From Paenibacillus_E sp042676385 (GTDB taxonomy: Bacteria > Bacillota > Bacilli > Paenibacillales > NBRC-103111): a stretch of 64,000 bases of DNA. The notes under the pieces are model-generated. The model was not told the origin of the DNA. It worked only from the letters and a program-made list of their open reading frames with translations, and made no database searches. Below are positions 16,877 to 24,961 of this stretch, piece by piece. The position numbers and the translations under genes were made by a program. The stretch lies in assembly GCF_042676385.1 (NCBI RefSeq), contig NZ_JBHTHA010000023.1, forward strand, positions 1-64,000, in the 5' to 3' direction. Positions within the stretch are counted from its first letter, which is position 1. Every line of letters starts with the position of its first letter.

Positions 16877-17710
16877 ATGATTGATCGGACGATCATTCAC
16901 GTGCTTTCACATAATGTTGTGATGGCGCATTTATCAACAGGGAAAAATTCGATCGCTTTCGGGAAAGGGATCGGGTTTAAAAAGACACCGGGAATGGTTA
17001 TCGCGGAAGGTGAAATTACACAAGAATTTCTGCTGCATACATCCGAAGTGCTTAAAAATTACGAACAAATATTGAATGCAGTCGATGTCAAAATTATTGG
17101 GATTACCGAGGAAGTCATCGCTTATGCCCAAAGGATGCTGGAGGGCGATTTCTCGGAAACCATTCACGCATCGTTGGTGGATCACATCAACTTCGCGGTA
17201 GAACGGCAAAAAAGAGGCATTTTTATCACAAATCCTTTCGCCTATGAGATTCAATATATGTACCCTGAGGAATATAACGTAGCCAAAAAATCGGTAGACT
17301 TCCTGAATGACCATCTAGATGTCAAGCTTCCGGAAGACGAAGTAGCATACTTGGCTATGCATTTCAATGGAGCGAGAAAGAAGGAGCAAGCTTCTGAATC
17401 CTTAGCTGTAGTAAGGGTGGTATCGCAAACGATAGAATCCGCTAAAGAGCTGGGCTTTAACTTCGATGACTCGTTCTCCACACTTCGTTTTATTAGTCAT
17501 TTGAAGGGCTTAATCGAACGGGTAAAACAGAGAAAAACGCTGCAGAATTCGCTGCTTGATAAAATCAAAGAGGAGTACGGCGATACGTACGTAAAAGCGA
17601 AAGTACTTTCGTTGTTGCTGGGCGACGCTCTTCAAGTGGAAGTTCCTGACGACGAAACCGGTTATCTGACGATGCATCTGGAGAGATTGCGTAAGCGGAC
17701 AGAAGCCTGA
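16877..17710 (+). CDS. glcT: PRD transcription antiterminator, GlcT/BglG family
   Basis: A 277-aa regulator. Residues 1-58 form the CAT RNA-binding domain (VLSHNVVMAHL, AFGKGIGFKK). Two PRDs follow: PRD1 (about 65-170) with His in DHINFAV and AMHFNGA, and PRD2 (about 175-275) with His in ISHLKGL and TMHLERL, the phosphorylation sites through which PTS proteins set activity. The family binds RAT hairpins and prevents terminator formation. A RAT-like hairpin and terminator lie upstream of the ABC operon at 11820-11895, and I see none directly upstream of nagE. Good site TTGGAGG. The symbol reflects family similarity; LicT-like specificity is possible. Confidence 0.83.
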   Translation: MIDRTIIHVLSHNVVMAHLSTGKNSIAFGKGIGFKKTPGMVIAEGEITQEFLLHTSEVLKNYEQILNAVDVKIIGITEEVIAYAQRMLEGDFSETIHASLVDHINFAVERQKRGIFITNPFAYEIQYMYPEEYNVAKKSVDFLNDHLDVKLPEDEVAYLAMHFNGARKKEQASESLAVVRVVSQTIESAKELGFNFDDSFSTLRFISHLKGLIERVKQRKTLQNSLLDKIKEEYGDTYVKAKVLSLLLGDALQVEVPDDETGYLTMHLERLRKRTEA

Positions 17711-17733
17711 CGACTTCATATAAACTTTCTTAT

Positions 17734-17765
17734 TCCCTTGCGGCCTTATGGATGCAGGGATTTTT
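17734..17765 (+). terminator. Terminator after the antiterminator gene
   Basis: TCCCTTGC...GGCC/GG...GCAGGGA stem with a TTAT loop (17734-17760), followed by TTTTT. Confidence 0.82.
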
Positions 17766-17798
17766 CATATGCGATTCGTTTTGTAACGTTTCTGTCGA

Positions 17799-17827
17799 TT
17801 GCATATTTGGACATTGTCGGATAAACT
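17799..17827 (+). promoter_or_regulatory. Probable sigma-A promoter for pyrD
   Basis: TTGCAT (17799-17804), a 17-bp spacer and TAAACT (17822-17827). Confidence 0.5.
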
Positions 17828-17863
17828 GACTGTTAGAGTACTTACAGAACGGAGTGCATGGAC

Positions 17864-18961
17864 ATGCTCTATAAGAAGTTAGGCAAACCCGTCTTGTTCC
17901 GAATGGATCCGGAAAAGGCGCATCATCTTACGATTGACGGGCTTAGTGCGGTAGGTGCATTTCCCGGAGGAAAACAGCTGCTGAAAGCGATGTATGGAGT
18001 GCCGTATAATCCTTTACTGGCCCAAGAACTGTGGGGAATCGAATTTGCGAATCCGATTGGACTTGCCGCAGGTTTAGATAAAAATGCGAAAGCGGTCAAC
18101 GGATTTACGCAGCTTGGCTTTGGCTTCATGGAGGTTGGGACGATCACGCCGAAGCCTCAAGCGGGTAATGAGCTGCCGCGGCTTTTCCGCTTGCCTGAAG
18201 ATCAAGCACTTATAAATCGAATGGGTTTCAACAATGTCGGTGTGGAAGCAATGGCACATCATTTGCAGAAGGTTGGAAAACGTAATATCCCAGTTGCCAT
18301 AAATATAGGTAAAAATAAAGTAACGCCGAATGAACACGCGGAAGAAGATTACCGTGCATGCATTCGCGCATTGTATACATATGGGGATTTCTTTGTTGTG
18401 AATATTAGCTCACCAAATACGCCGGATTTGCGTAACTTACAGCATGGGAATGATTTGTGCAGATTGCTGGATGCCGTTACGGATGAAATGGAAATTCAAC
18501 AGGAAAAGCACCGGCTTCCGGGCAAACCAGTACTTGTCAAAATTGCTCCGGATCTTACGGACGAAGAGCTGGAATTAACCGCAAGAACGATTAAGGACAG
18601 CGGAGTGTCGGGAATTATCGCGACTAATACAACCCTTAGCCGAGCTGGATTACGCCATGCGAATAAAGATCAAGCCGGAGGACTAAGCGGTAAACCATTA
18701 ACGAGACGGTCGACCGAAGTCATTAGCCGCGTTTATCAATTAACGGAAGGGAAGCTGCCGATCATTGGGTCCGGAGGGATATTCTCCGCTCAGGATGCTT
18801 ATGACAAAATTCGGGCCGGCGCAAGCCTCGTAGAAGTATATACGGCATTAATTTATGAAGGTCCGGGGCTTCTGCGCCGGTTAAACGATGGTCTTCAAGA
18901 TTTACTTAAGCGAGATGGGTTCACACATATTTCCCAGGCAATCGGCGCAGATCAGAAATGA
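17864..18961 (+). CDS. pyrD: Dihydroorotate dehydrogenase (quinone), class 2
   Basis: A 365-aa FMN enzyme that oxidises dihydroorotate to orotate in pyrimidine synthesis, passing electrons to membrane quinone. The class 2 mark is the catalytic Ser in FVVNISSPNTPDLRNLQ, plus GLAAGLDKNAKAV, INRMGFNNVG and GSGGIFSAQDAYDKI. The N-terminal helix region for membrane and quinone contact is present. The start is probably ATG 17864 (MLYKKLG), 9 nt after GGAG; ATG 17858 is too close to that site. The stop overlaps an in-frame ATG for the next gene. Most Bacilli use the class 1B PyrD inside the pyr operon, so a stand-alone class 2 enzyme is a useful lineage mark. Confidence 0.92.
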   Translation: MLYKKLGKPVLFRMDPEKAHHLTIDGLSAVGAFPGGKQLLKAMYGVPYNPLLAQELWGIEFANPIGLAAGLDKNAKAVNGFTQLGFGFMEVGTITPKPQAGNELPRLFRLPEDQALINRMGFNNVGVEAMAHHLQKVGKRNIPVAINIGKNKVTPNEHAEEDYRACIRALYTYGDFFVVNISSPNTPDLRNLQHGNDLCRLLDAVTDEMEIQQEKHRLPGKPVLVKIAPDLTDEELELTARTIKDSGVSGIIATNTTLSRAGLRHANKDQAGGLSGKPLTRRSTEVISRVYQLTEGKLPIIGSGGIFSAQDAYDKIRAGASLVEVYTALIYEGPGLLRRLNDGLQDLLKRDGFTHISQAIGADQK

Positions 18962-18987
18962 CTTCATTTGGAATGGAGGCCAGAAAG

Positions 18988-19791
18988 ATGGATGGACGAG
19001 ACTGGAAAAAATTTCTCCTGCCTTATGAACAAGCGGTAGAAGAGTTAAAAGTTAAATTCAAGACACTGCGTGGCGAGCTGAAAAGCAGGGAAGAATACTC
19101 ACCAATTGAGTTTGTGACTGGACGCGTCAAAAAAATATCGAGTGTCTTGGAAAAAGCGAAGCGATTAAGCGTTCCGATGGACCAATTGGAGTCGGGCATC
19201 GAAGATATAGCGGGAATTCGTATTATGTGTCAGTTTGTAGAGGACATTGAACGTTTGGCTGATCTGATCCGGGCTAGACACGACATGAGTGTTGTCTATG
19301 AGAAAGACTACATTACGAACAAGAAGCCGAGCGGTTATCGAAGTTTTCATATTATTATCGAATATCCGGTACAAACCGCTTTAGGTATGAAGCGGATATT
19401 GGCAGAAATCCAAATCCGGACGCTCGCAATGAATTTCTGGGCAACGATCGAGCACTCCTTGAATTATAAATATAAAGAAAAACTCCCGGAGGACGTTAGA
19501 AATCGTTTAAGTAAAGCGGCTGAGGCAGCTTACTTATTAGATCAAGAAATGTCCAGCATTCGCGGGGAGATTGTGGAATCGCAAAAGATGTTTGAAGATA
19601 ACTCGAATTTGGTGAATAAAGTGCTGAACTACATTCAAGAACTTTATTTTTATCATCGAGTCCGTGAAGCTGCGCAATTTCAGCTGCGATTTAATGAGAT
19701 TTGGGAAACGGAAGATGTATGGGCATTGAGTGACTTGGCAACAGAAATTGAAGCTGCGATCACTAGAGCCAAAAAAGGAGACCAATCCTGA
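18988..19791 (+). CDS. relQ: Small alarmone synthetase (GTP pyrophosphokinase)
   Basis: A single-domain (p)ppGpp synthetase of the RelQ/YjbM type, about 267 aa, with no HD hydrolase domain. Synthetase motifs are present: FVTGRVKKISSVLEKAKR, IEDIAGIRIMCQF, KPSGYRSFHIII and AEIQIRTLAMNFWATIEH. The start is ATG 18988 (MDGRDWKKFL) behind TGGAGG; ATG 18958 overlaps the pyrD stop and has no good site. The protein is about 55 residues longer than Bacillus RelQ as I recall it, the extra being a C-terminal helical tail (NYIQELYFYHRVREAAQFQL). Operon pyrD-relQ-DUF309. Confidence 0.88.
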   Translation: MDGRDWKKFLLPYEQAVEELKVKFKTLRGELKSREEYSPIEFVTGRVKKISSVLEKAKRLSVPMDQLESGIEDIAGIRIMCQFVEDIERLADLIRARHDMSVVYEKDYITNKKPSGYRSFHIIIEYPVQTALGMKRILAEIQIRTLAMNFWATIEHSLNYKYKEKLPEDVRNRLSKAAEAAYLLDQEMSSIRGEIVESQKMFEDNSNLVNKVLNYIQELYFYHRVREAAQFQLRFNEIWETEDVWALSDLATEIEAAITRAKKGDQS

Positions 19792-19795
19792 CCCG

Positions 19796-20224
19796 ATGAG
19801 TGTATATGACCGTTTATATGTCGCCTATTTGTATTATTTCAACGAGACAAGAGATTATTTTGAATGTCATGAAGTGATGGAGGAGCTTTGGCTGGAAGAA
19901 GGCCGAAGTCCGTTGTATCAAGGTCTGCTGCAAGTTGCAGTAGGCCTTTACCATCATGCGAATGGGAACGTAAGCGGTTCCATTAAACTGTTTAGCGCTG
20001 GATTGGACAAATTAGGACCTTATCCGGAGCAAACACTTGGGATCGATCTGGCGAAGCTGGTTCAAGAGAGTAGACGCTATTTGGATAAACTTCTTCGAAT
20101 TAAGGAAGAGCCGTTCGCCCCTTACGATTTGGACATACGCATCATCGATGAGAAGCTTCAAGAGCTTCTTGATGAGTTAAAGTTGAATCCGCCTATTCAT
20201 GATGGAGAGGATGGTCATGTTTAA
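19796..20224 (+). CDS. DUF309 family protein
   Basis: A 142-aa protein of a conserved uncharacterised family, recognised by YYFNETRDYFECHEVMEELW and GLLQVAVGLYHHANGN, with the His-Glu positions of the helical-bundle core. The chosen start ATG 19796 is 4 nt after the relQ stop; AAGGAG lies 15 nt upstream inside relQ, so translation is probably coupled. An in-frame ATG further upstream would overlap relQ by about 60 nt. Function unknown. Confidence 0.85.
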   Translation: MSVYDRLYVAYLYYFNETRDYFECHEVMEELWLEEGRSPLYQGLLQVAVGLYHHANGNVSGSIKLFSAGLDKLGPYPEQTLGIDLAKLVQESRRYLDKLLRIKEEPFAPYDLDIRIIDEKLQELLDELKLNPPIHDGEDGHV

Positions 20225-20246
20225 GGTTCAATAAAAAGAATAGAAG

Positions 20247-20285
20247 AAAAAAGACTGTACACCGTTATCGTGTAGCAGTCTTTTT
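20247..20285. terminator. Bidirectional terminator between DUF309 and the membrane-protein gene
   Basis: The stem AAAAGACTG...CAGTCTTTT around a TTAT loop is flanked by A and T runs on both sides, so it can end transcripts from both convergent genes. Confidence 0.85.
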
Positions 20286-20322
20286 GTTTAGGGGAGAAAA
20301 TGCGGGGTGGACTTACGTTGAG

Positions 20323-21030
20323 TCAGATCTGTTGATGAAGCGGGGAAGGGGAAGGGGAAGGGGAAGAAGTCGAAGAGAAGGCTTTGTAGGATTCGAAAGC
20401 GAGGATAGCACCAAACCAAGTGATGGCGAGGTGGATGAGGGAGAAGGAGTAATCGAATATGGGGAGATGCACGAACTGGCTGATGACGAAAATACCTATA
20501 TTGATAAAGCATAGAATGCCAGGTCCCTTAGGTAATACCCGGGCTTTAATAGAACTCAGCCCGGTAAGCAGCAAACCGATGAGGATGCAGGGTACAATCG
20601 GAATTAATACGGCAAGCTGCAAAGGAAATTTGTCAATGCTCATATTATTAATTTGATCGGAAATGACTTTCAGAGCTGCATCATCTTTAACGGCGTCGAA
20701 CAGGATCGGATAGGCAAGAATCTGAACGGGGCCATGAAAGATTTCGAACATTAAGCCGATAAATAGAACCGGTAGTCCAATCCATCCCCATTTCTTCAGG
20801 CCGGCGGACTGTCTGATGAATAATCCTGGCAAACCCAGCAGGATCAAAGTGGAGGCGTAGGCCAATAAAACATGAAGATTAACGGCTTGATTTAAGAATG
20901 AGGGGATTTGGGCGACGGAATCCGGAACGTCCTTACCGTGTAAGACTTGCCCTATCACCCCCATAATACCGCCTATGAACAAAGTCCAACCTGAGAAGCG
21001 AAGATAACCTTTGGGTACTGAAATGTTCAT
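20323..21030 (-). CDS. Multi-pass membrane protein, unknown function
   Basis: A 235-aa protein with about six hydrophobic helices (for example FSGWTLFIGGIMGVIGQVL, LLAYASTLILLGLPGLF, LQLAVLIPIVPCILIGLLL). It ends in a Ser-Pro repeat tail SPSPSPSP encoded by a 6-bp microsatellite. ATG 21030 follows AAAGGAGG. The layout resembles small DUF4386-like or DoxX-like membrane proteins, but I do not recognise a family with confidence. Confidence 0.75.
   Translation of the reverse strand: MNISVPKGYLRFSGWTLFIGGIMGVIGQVLHGKDVPDSVAQIPSFLNQAVNLHVLLAYASTLILLGLPGLFIRQSAGLKKWGWIGLPVLFIGLMFEIFHGPVQILAYPILFDAVKDDAALKVISDQINNMSIDKFPLQLAVLIPIVPCILIGLLLTGLSSIKARVLPKGPGILCFINIGIFVISQFVHLPIFDYSFSLIHLAITWFGAILAFESYKAFSSTSSPSPSPSPLHQQI
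20342..20366. repeat. GGGGAA hexanucleotide microsatellite
   Basis: Four tandem copies of GGGGAA inside the 3' end of the minus-strand membrane-protein gene, encoding alternating Ser-Pro. A change in copy number would keep the frame and alter tail length. Confidence 0.8.
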
Positions 21031-21160
21031 TTACATCCTCCTTTTGGATTGCTTTATGTTCCATATCATACCAGTTGAACCTTTCCCAACACATAGAGAA
21101 GCCGATTCCCGAAGGCTAGGAACTTCTTATGGGAAATTCAAAGAGACCGTTAAAAACCAT

Positions 21161-21189
21161 TTACTCATAATCTTAGTGACTGCTATAAT
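21161..21189 (+). promoter_or_regulatory. Promoter with extended -10 for the sensor kinase operon
   Basis: TGCTATAAT (21181-21189) is an extended -10; TTACTC (21161-21166) at 17-bp spacing is a weak -35. Confidence 0.55.
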
Positions 21190-21230
21190 TTCTTTAATTA
21201 GAAAGAAATAGAAGGATTGTGATTTCTAAT

Positions 21231-23342
21231 ATGAAGGTTATGAGAATGTTTGTTCTCGTCGTGTGCCTGCTGACTTTAGGGCTATTCATTGCCAGCATTC
21301 CGGCATTCTTTACAGAAGTCAAAGAACATTGCGCAGTACAAGGTTGTGTCAAATTCTATATTCCACCTCCTGCTCCTGGATGGTTAGAAGCAAATGGCAT
21401 AAGTCCAGGGCAATTTGCGGCCAGCTACGAATTGATCTACATATTGTTTGGTTTGGCATATATGACTGCAGGGGCCATCATTTTCTATAAAAAATCGGAT
21501 GAGATGTTAGGCTTATTAGGATCAGTCATGCTATTCACCTTAGGCTGCACCTTTACGCCATTTACCTTTGCGATCGCGGAATATCACTCAACTATTCAAT
21601 TTTGTATTCGAATTCTCGAAGCTACCGGGTTTTCGGCCTTTATTTTTTTCTTCTTCTTATTTCCAACGGGTCGATTTGCACCGAGGTGGACTTTCATTCT
21701 GGCAATTTTGTTAAGCGTACTGCGTGCTCCAGGATTTATTGCGCCTAATACCGTTTTCGATCTGCAGTACGATGCTCAGATTCTTGGTTTTGCCTGGTTG
21801 TTTGTATGGGCAGCGTCGCTTGTTGCTATCCAGTGGTACCGCTATAAGAAGGAAATGGGACCATTGGAACGTCAGCAAACCAAATGGGTTGTTTACGGTC
21901 TTTCGCTTGCCTTATCCGGACTAATCGGATTAACCGTTGTTTTTATTATTTGGGAAACGGAATTGAACAATGATCCTTTTTTAATGTACGGTATGGAAAT
22001 AGGGATTCATTTCTCGATGATCGTCATTGCGATTACTTTAATCATGGCCATATTGAGGCGTCGGCTGTGGGATATTGATCCGCTTGTCAATCGGACGCTG
22101 TTATATGGGATTTTGACCGTTTGCGTGGTTGGGGCCTATGTCGCCAGTGTTTGGTATATTGGGAGGCTTCTGAACTCACAACACCATTTTTTTGTTTCTC
22201 TTGTTGCGACGGGGATCGTCGCCGTTATGTTTGCTCCCGTGAAGGAGAAACTGCAACGTTGGATTAACCGTCTCATGTATGGGGAACAAGACAACCCGTA
22301 TTCGGTGCTTACTAGGCTGGGGAAACGTCTGGAGGAGCCAATGCCGCCTGAAGAAGTGCTTATGGTTGTAGTACGAACGATCAGGGAAGCGTTGCGTCTT
22401 CCTTACGGTTATCTGTCTTTTCGGCAGCATGGCGAAGTTTGGATGACCATTCAGGACGGCACACGGCAGCCGGAATGCGTGGAACATTTCATCGTTCATC
22501 AAGGTGAAGTATTGGGGTCGTTGTTTCTGGCTCCGCGTGCCGTTGGAGAAACATTCACGCCCTCGGATCGGAGCTTTCTGGAGACCTTAATTCGCCAGGC
22601 AGGAGCCGTGGTCAAAGGTGTAAAGGTATCTCTGGAATTGAAATTGCTCGCAGCCGACTTGCAAGAATCCAGAGAACGGCTGGTTATAGCGAGAGAAGAA
22701 GAACGCAGACGTTTGCGAAGCAACCTGCATGATGATTTGGCTCCGCGTTTGGCGTCACTGGCGCTAACCGCAGCAGCTGCAGAAGAGCTGCTCGTTACGG
22801 ATACGCAGGCTACGAAAACTATTTTAACTGAACTCCGAGCAACAATTCGCAGTACCGTTGCTGAAATACGAAATATGGTGCATAATCTGCGTCCGCCGGC
22901 ACTTGATGAATTGGGACTTGTAGGAGCGATAAAAGAAAGAATGAACGATGTGTCTTCGCCGGTTCAAAGGGTTCAAAAATGGGAAGGACTACCGGACCTG
23001 AATTTTGAACTTCATGTACCTGCCGAGCTTCCAGCGCTCCCAGCGGCCGTTGAAGTGGCTGCTTATCGTATCGTAACGGAAGCCATCGTTAACGTCGTTC
23101 GACATGCTCAGGCGAGTGCATGCACCGTGAGTTTGATGATTGATGGTTCACACGGCATGCTCAAATTGGAAGTGCTAGACAATGGGATTGGCCTCGGAGC
23201 CAGCACTCGACGTGATCAAGTTGGCGGCATTGGCCTTCAATCTATGCGAGAACGAGCGGAGGAGCTTGGGGGAAGTTGTAAAATTGAGAATGTATCACAG
23301 GGTGGAGCGCGGCTCCTTGCATTTTTACCCGTGAATACGTAG
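21231..23342 (+). CDS. Membrane sensor histidine kinase, HisKA_3 (NarL-partner) type
   Basis: About 703 aa. One TM helix is followed by a roughly 40-residue outside segment with two Cys (HCAVQGC). Then come several TM helices (about residues 65-310, including WVVYGLSLALSGLIGLTVVF), a GAF-like region (about 345-470), and the kinase core with phospho-acceptor His500 in NLHDDLAPRLASLAL. The ATPase has N box TEAIVNVVRHAQAS and G boxes DNGIG and GGIGLQSMRERAEELGG. The topology recalls ComP-type quorum kinases. The start is uncertain: ATG 21231 has GAAGGA 14 nt upstream, while GTG 21219 is only 2 nt from it. The partner regulator follows after 14 nt. The signal is unknown. Confidence 0.88.
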   Translation: MKVMRMFVLVVCLLTLGLFIASIPAFFTEVKEHCAVQGCVKFYIPPPAPGWLEANGISPGQFAASYELIYILFGLAYMTAGAIIFYKKSDEMLGLLGSVMLFTLGCTFTPFTFAIAEYHSTIQFCIRILEATGFSAFIFFFFLFPTGRFAPRWTFILAILLSVLRAPGFIAPNTVFDLQYDAQILGFAWLFVWAASLVAIQWYRYKKEMGPLERQQTKWVVYGLSLALSGLIGLTVVFIIWETELNNDPFLMYGMEIGIHFSMIVIAITLIMAILRRRLWDIDPLVNRTLLYGILTVCVVGAYVASVWYIGRLLNSQHHFFVSLVATGIVAVMFAPVKEKLQRWINRLMYGEQDNPYSVLTRLGKRLEEPMPPEEVLMVVVRTIREALRLPYGYLSFRQHGEVWMTIQDGTRQPECVEHFIVHQGEVLGSLFLAPRAVGETFTPSDRSFLETLIRQAGAVVKGVKVSLELKLLAADLQESRERLVIAREEERRRLRSNLHDDLAPRLASLALTAAAAEELLVTDTQATKTILTELRATIRSTVAEIRNMVHNLRPPALDELGLVGAIKERMNDVSSPVQRVQKWEGLPDLNFELHVPAELPALPAAVEVAAYRIVTEAIVNVVRHAQASACTVSLMIDGSHGMLKLEVLDNGIGLGASTRRDQVGGIGLQSMRERAEELGGSCKIENVSQGGARLLAFLPVNT

Positions 23343-23356
23343 ACGGAGGAAGCTAC

Positions 23357-24004
23357 ATGAAACCATTACGACTTGTGATTGTCGATGACCATCCCCTTTT
23401 CAGACATGGCGTATGTACGTTATTCAGTACGATTCCTGATCTCGAAGTTGTAGGAGAGGCAGCGTCAGGTGAGGAAGCGGTTCGGCTCGCCGATGAACTG
23501 AAGCCAGATGTGATGCTGATGGATATTCGCATGCCGGGATTAAACGGAATAGAAGCGACCCGGAGCATCGTTAGTGCGAATCCGAGTATACAAATCCTAA
23601 TCCTTACGATGTTCCAAGACGATTCCTCGGTCTTTACAGCCATGCGTGCCGGTGCAAAAGGATATGTACTGAAAGATGCGGAAAAGGATGAGCTTCTGCG
23701 TGCGATCCGTGCGGTAGGCAGCGGTGAAGCTATTTTTAGCAGCGGGATTGCTTCTCGGATGATTGAATATTTTTCATTGGCGCGTCCGGCAGCGCAAGAG
23801 GAACTATTTCCCGAGTTGTCCAATCGTGAACGTGAAGTCTTATATCTGATGGAGGGCGGTTCAACGAATGCGCAAATTGCACAAAAATTGGAGCTAAGCG
23901 GGAAAACGGTATCTAACTATGTGACTAATATATTGAATAAGCTGCAAGTAGTGGACCGGAAAGAGGCCATGCGACTGGTGAGGGAATCGAAGCAGCGTTT
24001 ATAG
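23357..24004 (+). CDS. NarL/FixJ-family response regulator
   Basis: A 215-aa regulator paired with the upstream kinase. The receiver domain has the acidic pair Asp10-Asp11, the phospho-acceptor Asp56 (MLMDIRMPG) and Lys in GYVLKDAEKDE. The C-terminal LuxR-type HTH is LSNREREVLYLMEGGSTNAQ followed by IAQKLELSGKTVSNYV. GGAGGAAG site. Targets are unknown; a palindrome-rich intergenic stretch follows the stop. Confidence 0.93.
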   Translation: MKPLRLVIVDDHPLFRHGVCTLFSTIPDLEVVGEAASGEEAVRLADELKPDVMLMDIRMPGLNGIEATRSIVSANPSIQILILTMFQDDSSVFTAMRAGAKGYVLKDAEKDELLRAIRAVGSGEAIFSSGIASRMIEYFSLARPAAQEELFPELSNREREVLYLMEGGSTNAQIAQKLELSGKTVSNYVTNILNKLQVVDRKEAMRLVRESKQRL

Positions 24005-24017
24005 GTGGTCCATATAG

Positions 24018-24072
24018 GGAAATTACAGATAGCCGGGCTGGACGTACCCTTGTCCGGCTATCTGTAATTTCC
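24018..24072. repeat. Perfect 19-bp inverted repeat after the response regulator
   Basis: 24018-24036 and 24054-24072 are exact inverse complements around a 17-bp spacer. No T tract follows, so it is not a standard terminator. The form suggests an intergenic REP/MITE-like element. Confidence 0.85.
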
Positions 24073-24118
24073 GCTCCCTGGTTACCATCTTTCCCGCGCG
24101 CTAGCGAATAAAGGCAAA

Positions 24119-24212
24119 CTGCAACGATGGTTTCCATTGTTGCAGGGGTAGGATCAACATCGTAGCGTGGCTGCAACGATGTTTTACATCGCTGTGCGGG
24201 GGAGTTCCCCGC
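24119..24212. repeat. Cluster of three short palindromes
   Basis: CTGCAACGATGG pairs with CCATTGTTGCAG (24119-24145). A diverged second copy of the same unit is at 24171-24197 (CTGCAACGATGT and ACATCGCTGTG). GCGGGG/CCCCGC follows at 24196-24212. The first two share the same left arm, suggesting a duplicated element. Confidence 0.75.
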
Positions 24213-24229
24213 GCCAGTGAAAGATTAAA

Positions 24230-24277
24230 AGACTGTCCTCAATCATCTACGATGATTTTCGGGACAGCCTCTTTTTT
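24230..24277. terminator. Bidirectional terminator
   Basis: AGACTGTCC pairs with GGGACAGCCT, with an inner AATCATC/GATGATT pair. TTTTTT follows on the plus strand and TTTTAATC on the minus strand, so it can serve both the response-regulator operon and the minus-strand thioredoxin-like gene. Confidence 0.85.
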
Positions 24278-24299
24278 GGGTGTACATTTGTGGCATTGA

Positions 24300-24803
24300 T
24301 TAGCCTTTATATTTTTCGAAGAATGCTTTGAATATTTCCGGCTTATTGCCTACAGCGGCATTGCCTTCGGGTACACCGCCTACGATGCGATCGACTTCGA
24401 CGCCGTTCTTATAATATACGAGTGTAGGCGTAGATTCGATATTGTATTTTTGCCAGCCGTCATTAAATTCTTGCAAATTAAATTCTTTCACGTCAATGCC
24501 AAGTTCTTTTTCCATCGGAACTAGAACCGGGGTGGTCACCTTACAGTGCGGGCAAGTGGAGGAATAGAAATACTGGAAAAAGGACTCTTTGTTTTTCAGC
24601 TTTTGATCCAGATCTTTTGGTAATATGACGTTCTGATAGTTCGGGTCGTTCAATTGTTTCACCGTCTCAGGATGCAGCTTGGAAACGGAAACGCCATATG
24701 GATTGTAGGGATAGTCCGCTGATTTGTTCGACTGCTGATTAACGAAGTACAAGCCTCCGAATAAAATAACAACGATGCCCAGATAAATAAGCAGTTTCTT
24801 CAT
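24300..24803 (-). CDS. Membrane-anchored thioredoxin-like protein
   Basis: A 167-aa protein with an N-terminal signal anchor (KKLLIYLGIVVILFGGLYFV) and an extracytoplasmic thioredoxin fold. The active site is CPHC in YFYSSTCPHCKVTTP and the cis-Pro loop is IESTPTLVYY. The CPHC motif recalls DsbA/BdbD-like oxidants more than reducing thioredoxins, but the small fold fits a thiol-disulfide exchange protein of either kind. Start ATG 24803 behind AGAGGTG. It is divergent from the rRNA methyltransferase gene. Confidence 0.85.
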   Translation of the reverse strand: MKKLLIYLGIVVILFGGLYFVNQQSNKSADYPYNPYGVSVSKLHPETVKQLNDPNYQNVILPKDLDQKLKNKESFFQYFYSSTCPHCKVTTPVLVPMEKELGIDVKEFNLQEFNDGWQKYNIESTPTLVYYKNGVEVDRIVGGVPEGNAAVGNKPEIFKAFFEKYKG

Positions 24804-24849
24804 TATGCACCTCTTTTAAGTAAATACTTTCTACCTTACTTTCTAGAAA

Positions 24850-24878
24850 AGTATAGCATATCCTGTCCTTTTTTTGAA
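24850..24878 (-). promoter_or_regulatory. Sigma-A promoter for the thioredoxin-like gene
   Basis: On the minus strand TTCAAA (24873-24878), a 17-bp spacer and TATACT (24850-24855). Confidence 0.6.
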
Positions 24879-24883
24879 AAATA

Positions 24884-24913
24884 TTGGCTGTTTCGTGACA
24901 AGTCAGCTATAAT
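24884..24913 (+). promoter_or_regulatory. Sigma-A promoter for the rRNA methyltransferase gene
   Basis: TTGGCT (24884-24889), an 18-bp spacer and TATAAT (24908-24913). Confidence 0.55.
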
Positions 24914-24961
24914 ACCGATAGGTTCCAAGGAACAGCAAGTCCGGAAAGGGAAAGATGAAAC

